Assembly (NCBI RefSeq): GCF_900103635.1
Contig: NZ_FMXK01000016.1
Coordinates: 1-64,000 of the forward strand
Length of the DNA: 64,000 nucleotides
Direction of reading: 5' to 3'
DNA from: Butyrivibrio sp. INlla18
Lineage (GTDB): Bacteria; Bacillota; Clostridia; Lachnospirales; Lachnospiraceae
The position numbers and the translations under genes are program-made. The notes under the pieces were generated by a model, which had not been told where the DNA came from, ran no database searches, and worked only from the letters and a program-made list of their open reading frames with translations. Positions 15,114-23,541 of this stretch are shown here, in pieces; within the stretch, counting starts at the first letter, position 1; each line of letters opens with the position of its first letter.

Positions 15114-16775
15114 ATGAAGAAGAGGGTTATTTCAATTCTTATGGCAGCAGCAACAACAGTTTCGCTGCTTGCAGGTTGTGGTAGTACGCAGCCAGCAGAT
15201 TCTGGCGCAACACAGGATGCACAGAAAGAAGAAACACAGTCAGCTGACAGTGGGGATGCAGCTGAGGCCACATCTGATCAGCCAAGTAAGTATCAGACAA
15301 CTTATGGATCAAAGCAGTTCGATAATGTAACGATCACAGTTGAACTCTTTGACAGAAGTAATGCACCAGATGGCTCAACAATTACAGACAACAAGTGGAC
15401 CAAGTATGTAAATGAGCAGATGAACAAGGTTGGTATCAATGTTGAGTTTGTTCCAGTTCCAAGATGGGATGAAGTAACAAAGATGCAGGCTATGGTGGCT
15501 TCTCAGACAGCACCAGATCTCACACTTACTTATACATATGCTTACGCTGAAGATTACTTTAATCAGGGCGGAACATGGGATCTTTCAGAGTTTGTAGATG
15601 GAGCAGATCAGGCTCTTAATATGAAGAAATATCTTGGCACAGATGTAATTGATATTGGAAGAAAAGAAAGTGGTGAGCTCTACGGTATCGTAGCAAAGAG
15701 AGCTACAACAGCAAAGAGTAACTACTTCATCAGAAAAGACTGGCTTGATAAGCTTGGTCTTGGTATTCCTACAAACCCAGATGAGCTCTACACAGCTCTT
15801 GATAAGATGGTTCATGAGAATCCAGACGGAATGAAAGGTGTTTCAGGCGCTATTATCTGGAACGGTTGGAATTTAAAGCAGGTATTTTCAAAGATCGCAA
15901 ATGATCCTGTAAAGGTTAATATCTGTGGCGGTGGAGAAGATGTTATTCAGGATTACTATGATCCAGGTATGTATGACTACTATCAGTACCTCAACAAGCT
16001 CTATAACGCAGGAATCCTTCATCAGGAGTACTACAACCTTGCTGAGGATGATTTCAAGAGTGAGATCGTAACAGGTAACCTTGGATTCTGCGAATACAGT
16101 GTAAATGGTAACGTTGATGTACTTCGTGGATCTCTTTTAAAAACCCTTAAAGAGAATGTGAGTGATGCAGATTTCGTTTCTATTCCTCAGTTCAAGAATG
16201 TGAACGATGGAAATGTTTATTCAGCAGCATATGGAGCAGGTGGACTTATCGCATTCTGCCCTAAGACAGCAAGCGAAGAAGTAGTAGAAGCATGCATGAC
16301 ATACCTTGACTGGATGTGTACAGAAGAGGGCGGATTTGTCCTCTATCACGGATTTGAAGGCGAGCATTACAGCATGACTGACGGTGTTCCTGTAGTTAAG
16401 GATGCTGAGTACAACTCACAGGATAAAGACTGGATCAGAACTGATATCTTCATCGTAGGTAATCAGGGATACTTCGAGACAGTTGAGGACTTCAATAAGT
16501 GCACATCTAAGGAAGCTCCTGGCTTTGAGGACTACGTAATTCAGAACTATGAATATGCTCTTGAAGGAACACTTAATCATGACGCTTCTTACACATCTCC
16601 TTCAACAGCAGACCTCATTACAGATTTAAACATTGCAAAGGATGACTATCAGGTTAAGATGATCACTTGCGCACCAGAAGAGTTCGATGACATGTACAAC
16701 GAATACATGGATGAGCTTAAGGATATTGGAATCGACACAATCATTCAGGAGAGAGAAGAGTACTACAACAAATAA
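15114..16775 (+). CDS. Sugar-binding lipoprotein, LipO family
   Basis: The 553-residue protein has a lipoprotein signal (LLAGCGS), a low-complexity Ser/Asp/Thr/Glu linker to about residue 60, then the extracellular solute-binding fold typical of partners of LplB/LplC permeases (KWTKYVNEQMNKVGINVEFVPVPRWDE). It follows an AAGGAGG site. Its large size matches family members that bind oligosaccharides. A 12-bp perfect hairpin follows the stop codon. The neighbouring galactan-type hydrolases suggest a galacto- or arabino-oligosaccharide ligand, by inference. Confidence 0.9.
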   Translation: MKKRVISILMAAATTVSLLAGCGSTQPADSGATQDAQKEETQSADSGDAAEATSDQPSKYQTTYGSKQFDNVTITVELFDRSNAPDGSTITDNKWTKYVNEQMNKVGINVEFVPVPRWDEVTKMQAMVASQTAPDLTLTYTYAYAEDYFNQGGTWDLSEFVDGADQALNMKKYLGTDVIDIGRKESGELYGIVAKRATTAKSNYFIRKDWLDKLGLGIPTNPDELYTALDKMVHENPDGMKGVSGAIIWNGWNLKQVFSKIANDPVKVNICGGGEDVIQDYYDPGMYDYYQYLNKLYNAGILHQEYYNLAEDDFKSEIVTGNLGFCEYSVNGNVDVLRGSLLKTLKENVSDADFVSIPQFKNVNDGNVYSAAYGAGGLIAFCPKTASEEVVEACMTYLDWMCTEEGGFVLYHGFEGEHYSMTDGVPVVKDAEYNSQDKDWIRTDIFIVGNQGYFETVEDFNKCTSKEAPGFEDYVIQNYEYALEGTLNHDASYTSPSTADLITDLNIAKDDYQVKMITCAPEEFDDMYNEYMDELKDIGIDTIIQEREEYYNK

Positions 16776-16784
16776 CATATTCTT

Positions 16785-16812
16785 TGGGGAAACAGAGTTT
16801 TCTGTTTCCCCA
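16785..16812 (+). promoter_or_regulatory. Strong hairpin after the binding-protein gene
   Basis: TGGGGAAACAGA and TCTGTTTCCCCA form a perfect 12-bp stem with a GTTT loop. No T-run follows, so it is more likely an mRNA-stabilising or processing hairpin than a full terminator, raising binding-protein output relative to the downstream oxidoreductases. Confidence 0.7.
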
Positions 16813-16837
16813 TATTCAAAAGAAAAGGTAAATAGCT

Positions 16838-17923
16838 ATGGATAAAAAAGATGGAATGAATTATGCACCAAAGGGAAAGCCAGCTCCGGTTGTAAATAAG
16901 GGAGAGTTTGTAATTGCAGCGATAGCACTTGATCATGGACATATTTATGGAATGTGTAATGGACTTGTAGAAGCTGGTGCGACACTTAAGTGGGTATATG
17001 ACAAAGACATTAGGAAAGCAGAGGCGTTCCAGAAAGCATATCCTGAAGTAAAGATAGCTTCTTCAGAAGAAGAGATACTAAATGATCCAGAAGTTAAGCT
17101 CGTTTGCGGAGCAGCTGAAACTTGGAAGAGATGTGAGCTTGGAATAAGAGTAATGGAGCATGGCAAGGACTATTTCACCGATAAAGCGCCACTTACTACT
17201 TTAGAACAGCTTGAGAAGGCAAAAGAGACTGTGGCAAAGACTGGTAAAAAATACATGGTCTACTACAGTGAGAGAATACACGTTGAGTCTGCAGTTTTTG
17301 CAGGTCAGCTCATTGAGGAAGGAGCCATTGGAACTCCTATTCATGTAGATGGATTTGGACCACACAGAGTAGGTGATCCTAAAGGAAGACCAGATTGGTT
17401 TTTTGAAAAAGAAAAATATGGAGGAATCCTATGTGATATAGGTTCCCATCAGATAGAGCAGTTTTTATTCTACTGCGGAGCAAAGGATGGACATGTTGAA
17501 TATAGTGAAGTAGGAAATTATGGTCATCCAGATTATCCTGAGCTTGAGGATTTTGGTGATGCAATGATCGTTGGTGACAATGGAACAAGCCAGCATTTCA
17601 GGGTTGACTGGTTTACACCAGATGGACTTTCAACCTGGGGAGATGGCAGAACCTTCATCCTTGGAACAGAAGGCTATATTGAACTTAGAAAGTACGTAAA
17701 TGTTGGCACAGGTGATGGAACAACTGACCACGTATTTCTTGTTAACAAAGATGGTGAGCAGCACTTTGAAGTAAATGGCAAAGTTGGATTCCCATTCTTT
17801 GGACAGCTCATTTTGGACTGTATCAACAGAACTGAAAATGCCATGACACAGGATCACGCATTTAAGGCAGCAGAGCTGTGCGTAAAAGCAGAGCTTCAGG
17901 CAAAGAGATTAACTGATAATTAA
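16838..17923 (+). CDS. Gfo/Idh/MocA family oxidoreductase, divergent member
   Basis: The 361-residue protein has the two-domain Gfo/Idh/MocA layout: N-terminal Rossmann domain and C-terminal beta-sheet domain with the GGILCDIGSHQIEQF segment carrying the Asp-x3-His pair near residue 205. It is unusual in that the canonical GxGxxG dinucleotide loop is replaced by IAAIALDHGHIYGM and the EKP motif reads DKAPL. Family members oxidise or reduce sugars, cyclitols and glycosides using NAD(P). It is the first of three tandem paralogues in an importer operon, so a role in processing the imported saccharide is likely. Confidence 0.85.
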   Translation: MDKKDGMNYAPKGKPAPVVNKGEFVIAAIALDHGHIYGMCNGLVEAGATLKWVYDKDIRKAEAFQKAYPEVKIASSEEEILNDPEVKLVCGAAETWKRCELGIRVMEHGKDYFTDKAPLTTLEQLEKAKETVAKTGKKYMVYYSERIHVESAVFAGQLIEEGAIGTPIHVDGFGPHRVGDPKGRPDWFFEKEKYGGILCDIGSHQIEQFLFYCGAKDGHVEYSEVGNYGHPDYPELEDFGDAMIVGDNGTSQHFRVDWFTPDGLSTWGDGRTFILGTEGYIELRKYVNVGTGDGTTDHVFLVNKDGEQHFEVNGKVGFPFFGQLILDCINRTENAMTQDHAFKAAELCVKAELQAKRLTDN

Positions 17924-17932
17924 GGAGAGACC

Positions 17933-19099
17933 ATGATAAATATAGCGATAGTTGGAACCGGTAGTATTTCAAATCTGCATATACAGGGCATATTAGAGTT
18001 TCCAGATAGATGTAAGATCGTAGCTCTCTGTGATATATACCCAGAAAAAGCAGAGGCAATGATCGAAAAATATAATCTTGGAAGTGACGTAGCTGTCTTT
18101 GCTGATCACAAGAGCATGCTTGAGTCTGATGTAAAGATTGATATGGTTCATGTCTGCACACCACCATATGTACATTCATCGATCAGTATTGACTGCATGG
18201 ATGCAGGTTTAAATGTACTTGTAGAAAAGCCAATGGCAGCAAGTCTTGAAGAGTGCGACGAAATGCTTGAAGCAGAAAAGAGGAATGGCGTCACTCTTGG
18301 AGTTATTGCTCAGAACAGATTTAGAAATGGAGTGTACAAGTTAAAGAAGCTTGCAGCATCTGGCCTTGCCGGAAAAGTATGCCTTGCAAGAGTAGACTCT
18401 AATTGGTGGAGAGCTCATTGTTATTATGACCTTTGGTGGAGAGGAACCTGGGAAAAAGAAGGAGGCGGACCAACTCTTAATCATGCTGTTCATCACATTG
18501 ATATGCTGAACTGGATCGAGGAGCGCTCTCCAATTGAAGCGACAGCAGTGCTTACAAATGTTATGCATGATAACGCAGAGGTTGAGGACCTTTCTCTTGC
18601 TTGTCTTAAATATGAAGATGGTTCTGTAGCAGAGGTGCTTGCCTCTGTCATAAGCCATGGCGAAGAGCAGGGAATCACTCTTCAGTGTGCTGACGCCAAG
18701 ATTTCTATGCCTTGGGATCTCAAAGCAGAAATTGGTATGGAAAACGGATTCTATAAAGATGGCGGTAATAAGGAACTTATTGAGAAGATAAATAAGTTTT
18801 ATGATGAGATTCCAGATCTTAAATATGAGGGACATACAGGAGAAATCGATAACTATCTCACTGCTCTTGAAACTGGAACAAGGCCTCTCATAACAGGAGA
18901 AGATGGCAAAAGAACTATCGAAGTGATCACAGCTATTTATGTAGCTGGCTTTGAGAAAAAGACCATTAGTCTTCCTATCGGTAAGGATTCAAAGTATTAC
19001 AAAAAAGGCGGAATCAAGGATAACGCCATCCACTTCTATGAAAAGAAAGCTTCAGTAGAGAATTTCACTGAACAGAAGATATCAGTAGGAAAATATTAA
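17933..19099 (+). CDS. Gfo/Idh/MocA family oxidoreductase
   Basis: The 388-residue protein starts with a Rossmann loop (IAIVGTGSISNLH), contains the catalytic EKP motif (LVEKPMA, near residue 95), and GGGPTLNHAVHHIDML, where Asn replaces the usual Asp before the catalytic His, as in the NQxxH-type subfamily. It is separated by 9 bases from both neighbours and has GGAGA upstream. Substrate unknown; the tandem arrangement with two relatives and a sugar importer points to stepwise oxidation and reduction of a sugar or glycoside. Confidence 0.9.
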   Translation: MINIAIVGTGSISNLHIQGILEFPDRCKIVALCDIYPEKAEAMIEKYNLGSDVAVFADHKSMLESDVKIDMVHVCTPPYVHSSISIDCMDAGLNVLVEKPMAASLEECDEMLEAEKRNGVTLGVIAQNRFRNGVYKLKKLAASGLAGKVCLARVDSNWWRAHCYYDLWWRGTWEKEGGGPTLNHAVHHIDMLNWIEERSPIEATAVLTNVMHDNAEVEDLSLACLKYEDGSVAEVLASVISHGEEQGITLQCADAKISMPWDLKAEIGMENGFYKDGGNKELIEKINKFYDEIPDLKYEGHTGEIDNYLTALETGTRPLITGEDGKRTIEVITAIYVAGFEKKTISLPIGKDSKYYKKGGIKDNAIHFYEKKASVENFTEQKISVGKY

Positions 19100-19108
19100 G
19101 GAAAAGAT

Positions 19109-20290
19109 ATGATTAGATTTGGCATTGTTGGAATTGGAAATATGGGTAGCGCTCATGCTATGGCTCTTTTCAGAAAAAAGGTTAAACACGCCATGCTCAC
19201 ATGTGTGGCTGATACAGATGAAGAAAAGAGAAATTGGGCTGATCAAAAATTCAAAGGCAAAGTGAAAGTGTTTGAAGACTACAAAGAAATGTATTCTTCA
19301 GGTTTGATAGACGCTGTGATAATCGCAACGCCCCATTATTTTCATCCAGAGATGGCAAGCGAAGCCTTTAAAAGTGGACTTCATGTTTTAGTAGAAAAGC
19401 CAGCAGGAGTTGATGCCAAGTCAGTAGAGATAATGAATGCAGATGCACATAATAGTGGCAAGGCTTTTGGCATAATGTTCAATCAAAGGACAAGCAAGCT
19501 TTTTAGCACACTTAAATATTATCTGGACATTGGGGTGCTGGGAGATATCAAAAGATTTAGCTGGATCATCAGCAATTGGTATAGGACCCAGGCTTATTAC
19601 GAGTCTTCTGGATGGCGAGCTACCTGGAATGGAGAAGGAGGCGGCGTACTGCTCAATCAGGCGCCTCACAATCTGGATATCTGGCAATGGATGATGGGAA
19701 TGCCTGATATGCTGGTGGCTTTTTGCCATGAAGGCTTATTCCATGATGTGGATGTAGAGGACGACGCTACAATTTATGCTGAGTACAAAAATGGGGCAAC
19801 AGCAACATTTATCACGTCTACAGGTGAATATCCCGGAACCAACAGATTAGAGATAAGTGGAACCAAGGGTAAAGCAGTTGCAGAGTATGGAAAGCTAAAG
19901 CTCTTTTTACTTAAAGAGGATGAAAGAGAGCTATGCTATAACTCTCAGGAAGCAATGCCCACAGAAGAGGCGACCGAGATAGAGCTTGATCTTAAGGATG
20001 AAGAAGATGGTCACATCCTGATAATGAGGAATTTTACTGAGCATATTGAGAAGGGAATACCTCTTATAGCACCTGGTGAAGAGGGTATAAACAGCCTAAG
20101 AATCAGTAATGCAGCATATCTTTCATCTTGGAAAAATGTGCCAGTTAATCTTCCGGTGGGAGAAGAAGAGTATGCAGAAGCTCTCTGCAAAAAAAGAGTA
20201 TTAGAAAGAAAAAGAAAGCCCGAAAAACCCAGGCTTTCTGCAAAAATCGACAATGGAAAATATAGTAAGAGATGGACTGTTCAGTGGTGA
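19109..20290 (+). CDS. Gfo/Idh/MocA family oxidoreductase
   Basis: The 393-residue enzyme has a canonical loop (GIVGIGNMGSAH), EKP motif (LVEKPAG) and GGGVLLNQAPHNLDIW. The NQAPH signature places it with Gfo/Idh subfamilies that act on sugar derivatives or glycosides. The C-terminal ~30 residues are very rich in Arg and Lys. It is the last gene of the operon; the stop overlaps by 10 bases with the convergent PAS-GGDEF gene on the other strand. Confidence 0.9.
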   Translation: MIRFGIVGIGNMGSAHAMALFRKKVKHAMLTCVADTDEEKRNWADQKFKGKVKVFEDYKEMYSSGLIDAVIIATPHYFHPEMASEAFKSGLHVLVEKPAGVDAKSVEIMNADAHNSGKAFGIMFNQRTSKLFSTLKYYLDIGVLGDIKRFSWIISNWYRTQAYYESSGWRATWNGEGGGVLLNQAPHNLDIWQWMMGMPDMLVAFCHEGLFHDVDVEDDATIYAEYKNGATATFITSTGEYPGTNRLEISGTKGKAVAEYGKLKLFLLKEDERELCYNSQEAMPTEEATEIELDLKDEEDGHILIMRNFTEHIEKGIPLIAPGEEGINSLRISNAAYLSSWKNVPVNLPVGEEEYAEALCKKRVLERKRKPEKPRLSAKIDNGKYSKRWTVQW

Positions 20291-21150
20291 TCTTTACGTA
20301 GTTTTTTCATTTCATACATTCGTTTATCGGCTAGTTCGATAAGCAGCGTAACTGAAGTAGTCTCTGAATATTGTGCATGTCCTATGGAGCCATGGATAGT
20401 AACCTTGGCTCCTTCTATATTTCTAGGAGCTTCTAAAGCTCTGATGAGTCTTTTTTCTATGAGCTGAACCTCCTTTTCATCCTGAAGCTGATGGAGGATA
20501 ACAAATTCATCTCCGCCGTAACGGAAGAGAACGCAGTTGTCTGCTGATGCAAAGACCAGGCTCTTGGTTACAGATTTAAGGACAAGGTTACCATACTCGT
20601 GTCCATATTCATCATTAACAGCTTTGAATCCATCAAGGTCTATCATATATAAAACAAAATCTGTGTGATTTTGTTTGTACTGTTCTTCGTACTGAACGAT
20701 TATGTCAGAATAGGCCCTTCTGTTAAAGATTCCCGTAAGTTCATCAGTTCTTGAAAGACTTGCAAGCCAGTCTTTTTCTGCAAGCTCATCTGTGACATCC
20801 ATAAAATAGCCTATAAGGCCGACAATCTTGCCGTCTGAATATAAAGGCTTTTTGGAAGCCCTGATATTACGGACCATGCCCTTAACAATGCACTGTCCAG
20901 GAACGTTACTAATGGTTTCGCCATTGTTGATTACTTTAAGCTCGATATTTTTAAATGGCGTTGGATCGATGTGCCATCCCATGTCTTCATCAGTTTTTCC
21001 GATGATCTCATTAACTGATGAAAGACCGTAGTAATCAAGAAACATTTGATTGGCACCGAGAAATCGCCGGTCTTTGTCTTTCCAGAAAACACCAGCGGGA
21101 ATAAGAGTTAATAGGTTGTCAAAAAGATCTGCGTTAGAAATTTTTGCCAT
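20281..21150 (-). CDS. PAS-GGDEF diguanylate cyclase (soluble)
   Basis: The 289-residue protein has an N-terminal PAS domain (residues ~5-125, with LLTLIPAGVFWKDKDRRFLGANQ) and a C-terminal GGDEF domain (TDELTGIFNRRAY, active site YGGDEF). The motif is intact, so c-di-GMP synthesis is expected; no RxxD inhibitory site precedes it. No membrane segments. ATG 21150 is favoured over GTG 21165 because of CAGGG upstream. It separates two halves of the carbohydrate locus. Confidence 0.93.
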   Translation of the reverse strand: MAKISNADLFDNLLTLIPAGVFWKDKDRRFLGANQMFLDYYGLSSVNEIIGKTDEDMGWHIDPTPFKNIELKVINNGETISNVPGQCIVKGMVRNIRASKKPLYSDGKIVGLIGYFMDVTDELAEKDWLASLSRTDELTGIFNRRAYSDIIVQYEEQYKQNHTDFVLYMIDLDGFKAVNDEYGHEYGNLVLKSVTKSLVFASADNCVLFRYGGDEFVILHQLQDEKEVQLIEKRLIRALEAPRNIEGAKVTIHGSIGHAQYSETTSVTLLIELADKRMYEMKKLRKDHH

Positions 21151-21355
21151 AGAAAACCCTGCCACAAATTAATTAAATTTAGTATATATATATTCTATCA
21201 TTCATAAAACTCTTGTGCCATAGATTGAGAACAATAGATGACAAAAATGTGGCTTTTTATGACAAGAAATGAGCTATATCCAAGTTTCCTAATATGCTAG
21301 AATAATATTGTATATGTAGGAGTATGCGTATTTTACAGTGTTCGGAGGGCAAGCG

Positions 21356-22483
21356 ATGGACAATTCTTTTCCACAGATCAAAACATTTTTTGGTTTTGGA
21401 TGTATGAGACTTCCAATGATCGGAAGCGAAGTAGATATTGAGCAGTTCAAGGAAATGACTGACTACTTTATCGAGAACGGATTTAACTATTTTGACACAG
21501 CACACGGCTATATTGATGGCAAGTCAGAGCTTGCAATAAAAGAGGCTCTTACAAAGAGATACTCAAGAGATAAGTATCTTTTAACAGATAAGCTCACAGA
21601 GTCTTTCTTTAACAGCGAAGAGGACATCAGGCCATTCTTCCAGAGTCAGCTTGATGCCTGTGGTGTTGAGTATTTTGATTTTTATCTGATGCATGCGCAG
21701 AACGCAGTGAACTTTGAAAAGTTTAAAAAGTGCAATGCCTATGAGACCGCCTTTAAGTTAAAAGAAGAAGGTAAGATCAAGCATGTAGGTCTTTCATTCC
21801 ATGATAAGGCAGAGGTTTTAGATAATATCCTTACAACATATCCTCAGATTGAGATCGTTCAGATCCAGTTCAACTATGTTGATTACGACGATCCATCTGT
21901 TCAGAGCAAGAAGGTTTATGATGTCTGCAGAAAGCATAATAAGCCAATAATCGTAATGGAGCCTGTTAAGGGTGGAAGCCTTGTTAATCTTCCAGAAAAG
22001 GCACAGCAGATCTTTAATGAGTTAAACGCAGGTCTTTCAAACGCAAGCTATGCGATTCGTTTTGCAGCAAGCCAGGAAGGAATCAGACTTGTTCTTTCTG
22101 GTATGAGCGATATGGCTCAGATGAAGGATAATGTTTCTTACATGAAGGATTTCAAGCCTCTTTCAGAGACTGAGATGGGAGCAGTAGCAAGAGTAACAGC
22201 TATATTCAAGGGTCTTGATATGATCCCATGTACAGCTTGTCACTACTGTGTAGAAGAGAACCACTGCCCAATGGCTATCAAGATTCCTGAGATCTTTGCT
22301 TGCTACAACAGAAAGAAGATCTTTAATGATTGGAATCAGAATATGTATTACGGCAGGATCACGTCTGAAGGCTCTGGTAAAGCCAGTGATTGTATCCAGT
22401 GCGGCGGCTGTGAAAATGTATGTCCTCAGCATCTAGAGATCAGAGAGCTTTTAAAGACTGCGGTAGCAGAATTTGAAAAATAA
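21356..22483 (+). CDS. Aldo/keto reductase with C-terminal 4Fe-4S domain
   Basis: The 375-residue protein starts with the AKR barrel (FGFGCMRLPMIG, FDTAHGYIDGKSE with the catalytic Asp/Tyr, FYLMHAQNAV) and ends with two cysteine clusters (CTACHYCVEENHC and CIQCGGCENVC) expected to bind 4Fe-4S centres. Such fused reductases are widespread in anaerobic Firmicutes and reduce carbonyls of sugars or related compounds, with ferredoxin-like electron input possible. The ATG at 21356 has a GGAGGG site. It begins a second gene group with GH43 and GH30 enzymes. Confidence 0.93.
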   Translation: MDNSFPQIKTFFGFGCMRLPMIGSEVDIEQFKEMTDYFIENGFNYFDTAHGYIDGKSELAIKEALTKRYSRDKYLLTDKLTESFFNSEEDIRPFFQSQLDACGVEYFDFYLMHAQNAVNFEKFKKCNAYETAFKLKEEGKIKHVGLSFHDKAEVLDNILTTYPQIEIVQIQFNYVDYDDPSVQSKKVYDVCRKHNKPIIVMEPVKGGSLVNLPEKAQQIFNELNAGLSNASYAIRFAASQEGIRLVLSGMSDMAQMKDNVSYMKDFKPLSETEMGAVARVTAIFKGLDMIPCTACHYCVEENHCPMAIKIPEIFACYNRKKIFNDWNQNMYYGRITSEGSGKASDCIQCGGCENVCPQHLEIRELLKTAVAEFEK

Positions 22484-22502
22484 GACAGGATGATATTTAC
22501 TA

Positions 22503-23534
22503 ATGGCATTTATAGTTAATGAAGGTTCTAAAGAATACCCATATAGCATAAGGGATGTGCATATAAGTGATCCCTTCATTTTGGCAGATGACAAAACTGG
22601 TCTGTATTACACATACGTCCAGTTTGTTGATGCCAATCTTTTTCCTGAGCTCAAGAAGGACGAAGCCTGCTTTTATGTGCTTAAGTCAAAGGATCTGATC
22701 AATTGGTCCGTTCCAAAGGTGTGTTTTGAGAAAAAGACCTTTTGGGCTGATAAAGACTATTGGGCTCCAGAGGTTCATATGTGGAAGGGAAGATATTATC
22801 TGATATCTTCCTTTAGAGCAGAGGGTAAGTTAAGGGGCTGCCAGGCCCTTGTTTCCGATTCACCGGAAGGCCCCTTTACTCCAGTAGGGAATAAGCCAAT
22901 CACACCTGAAGGATGGCAGTGCCTTGACGGAACTTTATTTGTTGATGATGAAGGCCAGCCATGGCTTGTATTTTGTCATGAGTGGATGCAGGTTTACGAC
23001 GGACAGATATGTGCAGTTAAGCTAAGTGATGATCTAAGTGAAATGATCTCAGAGCCGGAAATCTTGTTCAGGGCTTCAGATGCACCATGGAGAGGAAATG
23101 CTACAGCAGACGGCGGACTGGTAACAGACGGGCCATTCTTGTATAGGCTCCCGGGAGGAATGCTTATCATGCTATGGTCAAGCTTTTCCGAAAGAGGTGG
23201 ATACACAGTAGGATACTGCCGCTCAGCAAGTGGTACTATTCATGGTCCATGGCTTCAGGAAGAGATACCTCTTTTTGCTCTTGATGGCGGACATGCCATG
23301 CTCTTTAGGAGCTTTGGCGGGGAACTTATGATGTCCCTTCATTGTCCCAATATCCATGAGAAAAAAAGGATCTTGATATTCGAAATGGATGATTCAAATA
23401 ATAAGCTGTCTATAAAGAACGAAATAACCGGAAACTGGTATAATGGGGCGGGTGGAAGCGCTCAAAATTGGAGATATAATGTTCCTTACGGGGATGAACA
23501 TGTCTTTTCCAAAAATCCAGTAAAGGAAGAGTGA
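22503..23534 (+). CDS. Glycoside hydrolase family 43, intracellular
   Basis: The 343-residue protein has no signal peptide and shows the five-bladed propeller hallmarks of GH43: ISDPFIL (general base Asp), WAPEVHMWKGRYYL, LDGTLFVDDEGQPWLVFCHEW (acid Glu candidate) and GHAML near the end. GH43 members are arabinofuranosidases, xylosidases and exo-galactanases; subfamily cannot be set by eye. Cytoplasmic location implies action on imported oligosaccharides. It sits 8 bases before the secreted GH30 gene. Confidence 0.9.
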   Translation: MAFIVNEGSKEYPYSIRDVHISDPFILADDKTGLYYTYVQFVDANLFPELKKDEACFYVLKSKDLINWSVPKVCFEKKTFWADKDYWAPEVHMWKGRYYLISSFRAEGKLRGCQALVSDSPEGPFTPVGNKPITPEGWQCLDGTLFVDDEGQPWLVFCHEWMQVYDGQICAVKLSDDLSEMISEPEILFRASDAPWRGNATADGGLVTDGPFLYRLPGGMLIMLWSSFSERGGYTVGYCRSASGTIHGPWLQEEIPLFALDGGHAMLFRSFGGELMMSLHCPNIHEKKRILIFEMDDSNNKLSIKNEITGNWYNGAGGSAQNWRYNVPYGDEHVFSKNPVKEE

Positions 23535-23541
23535 GATAGGG

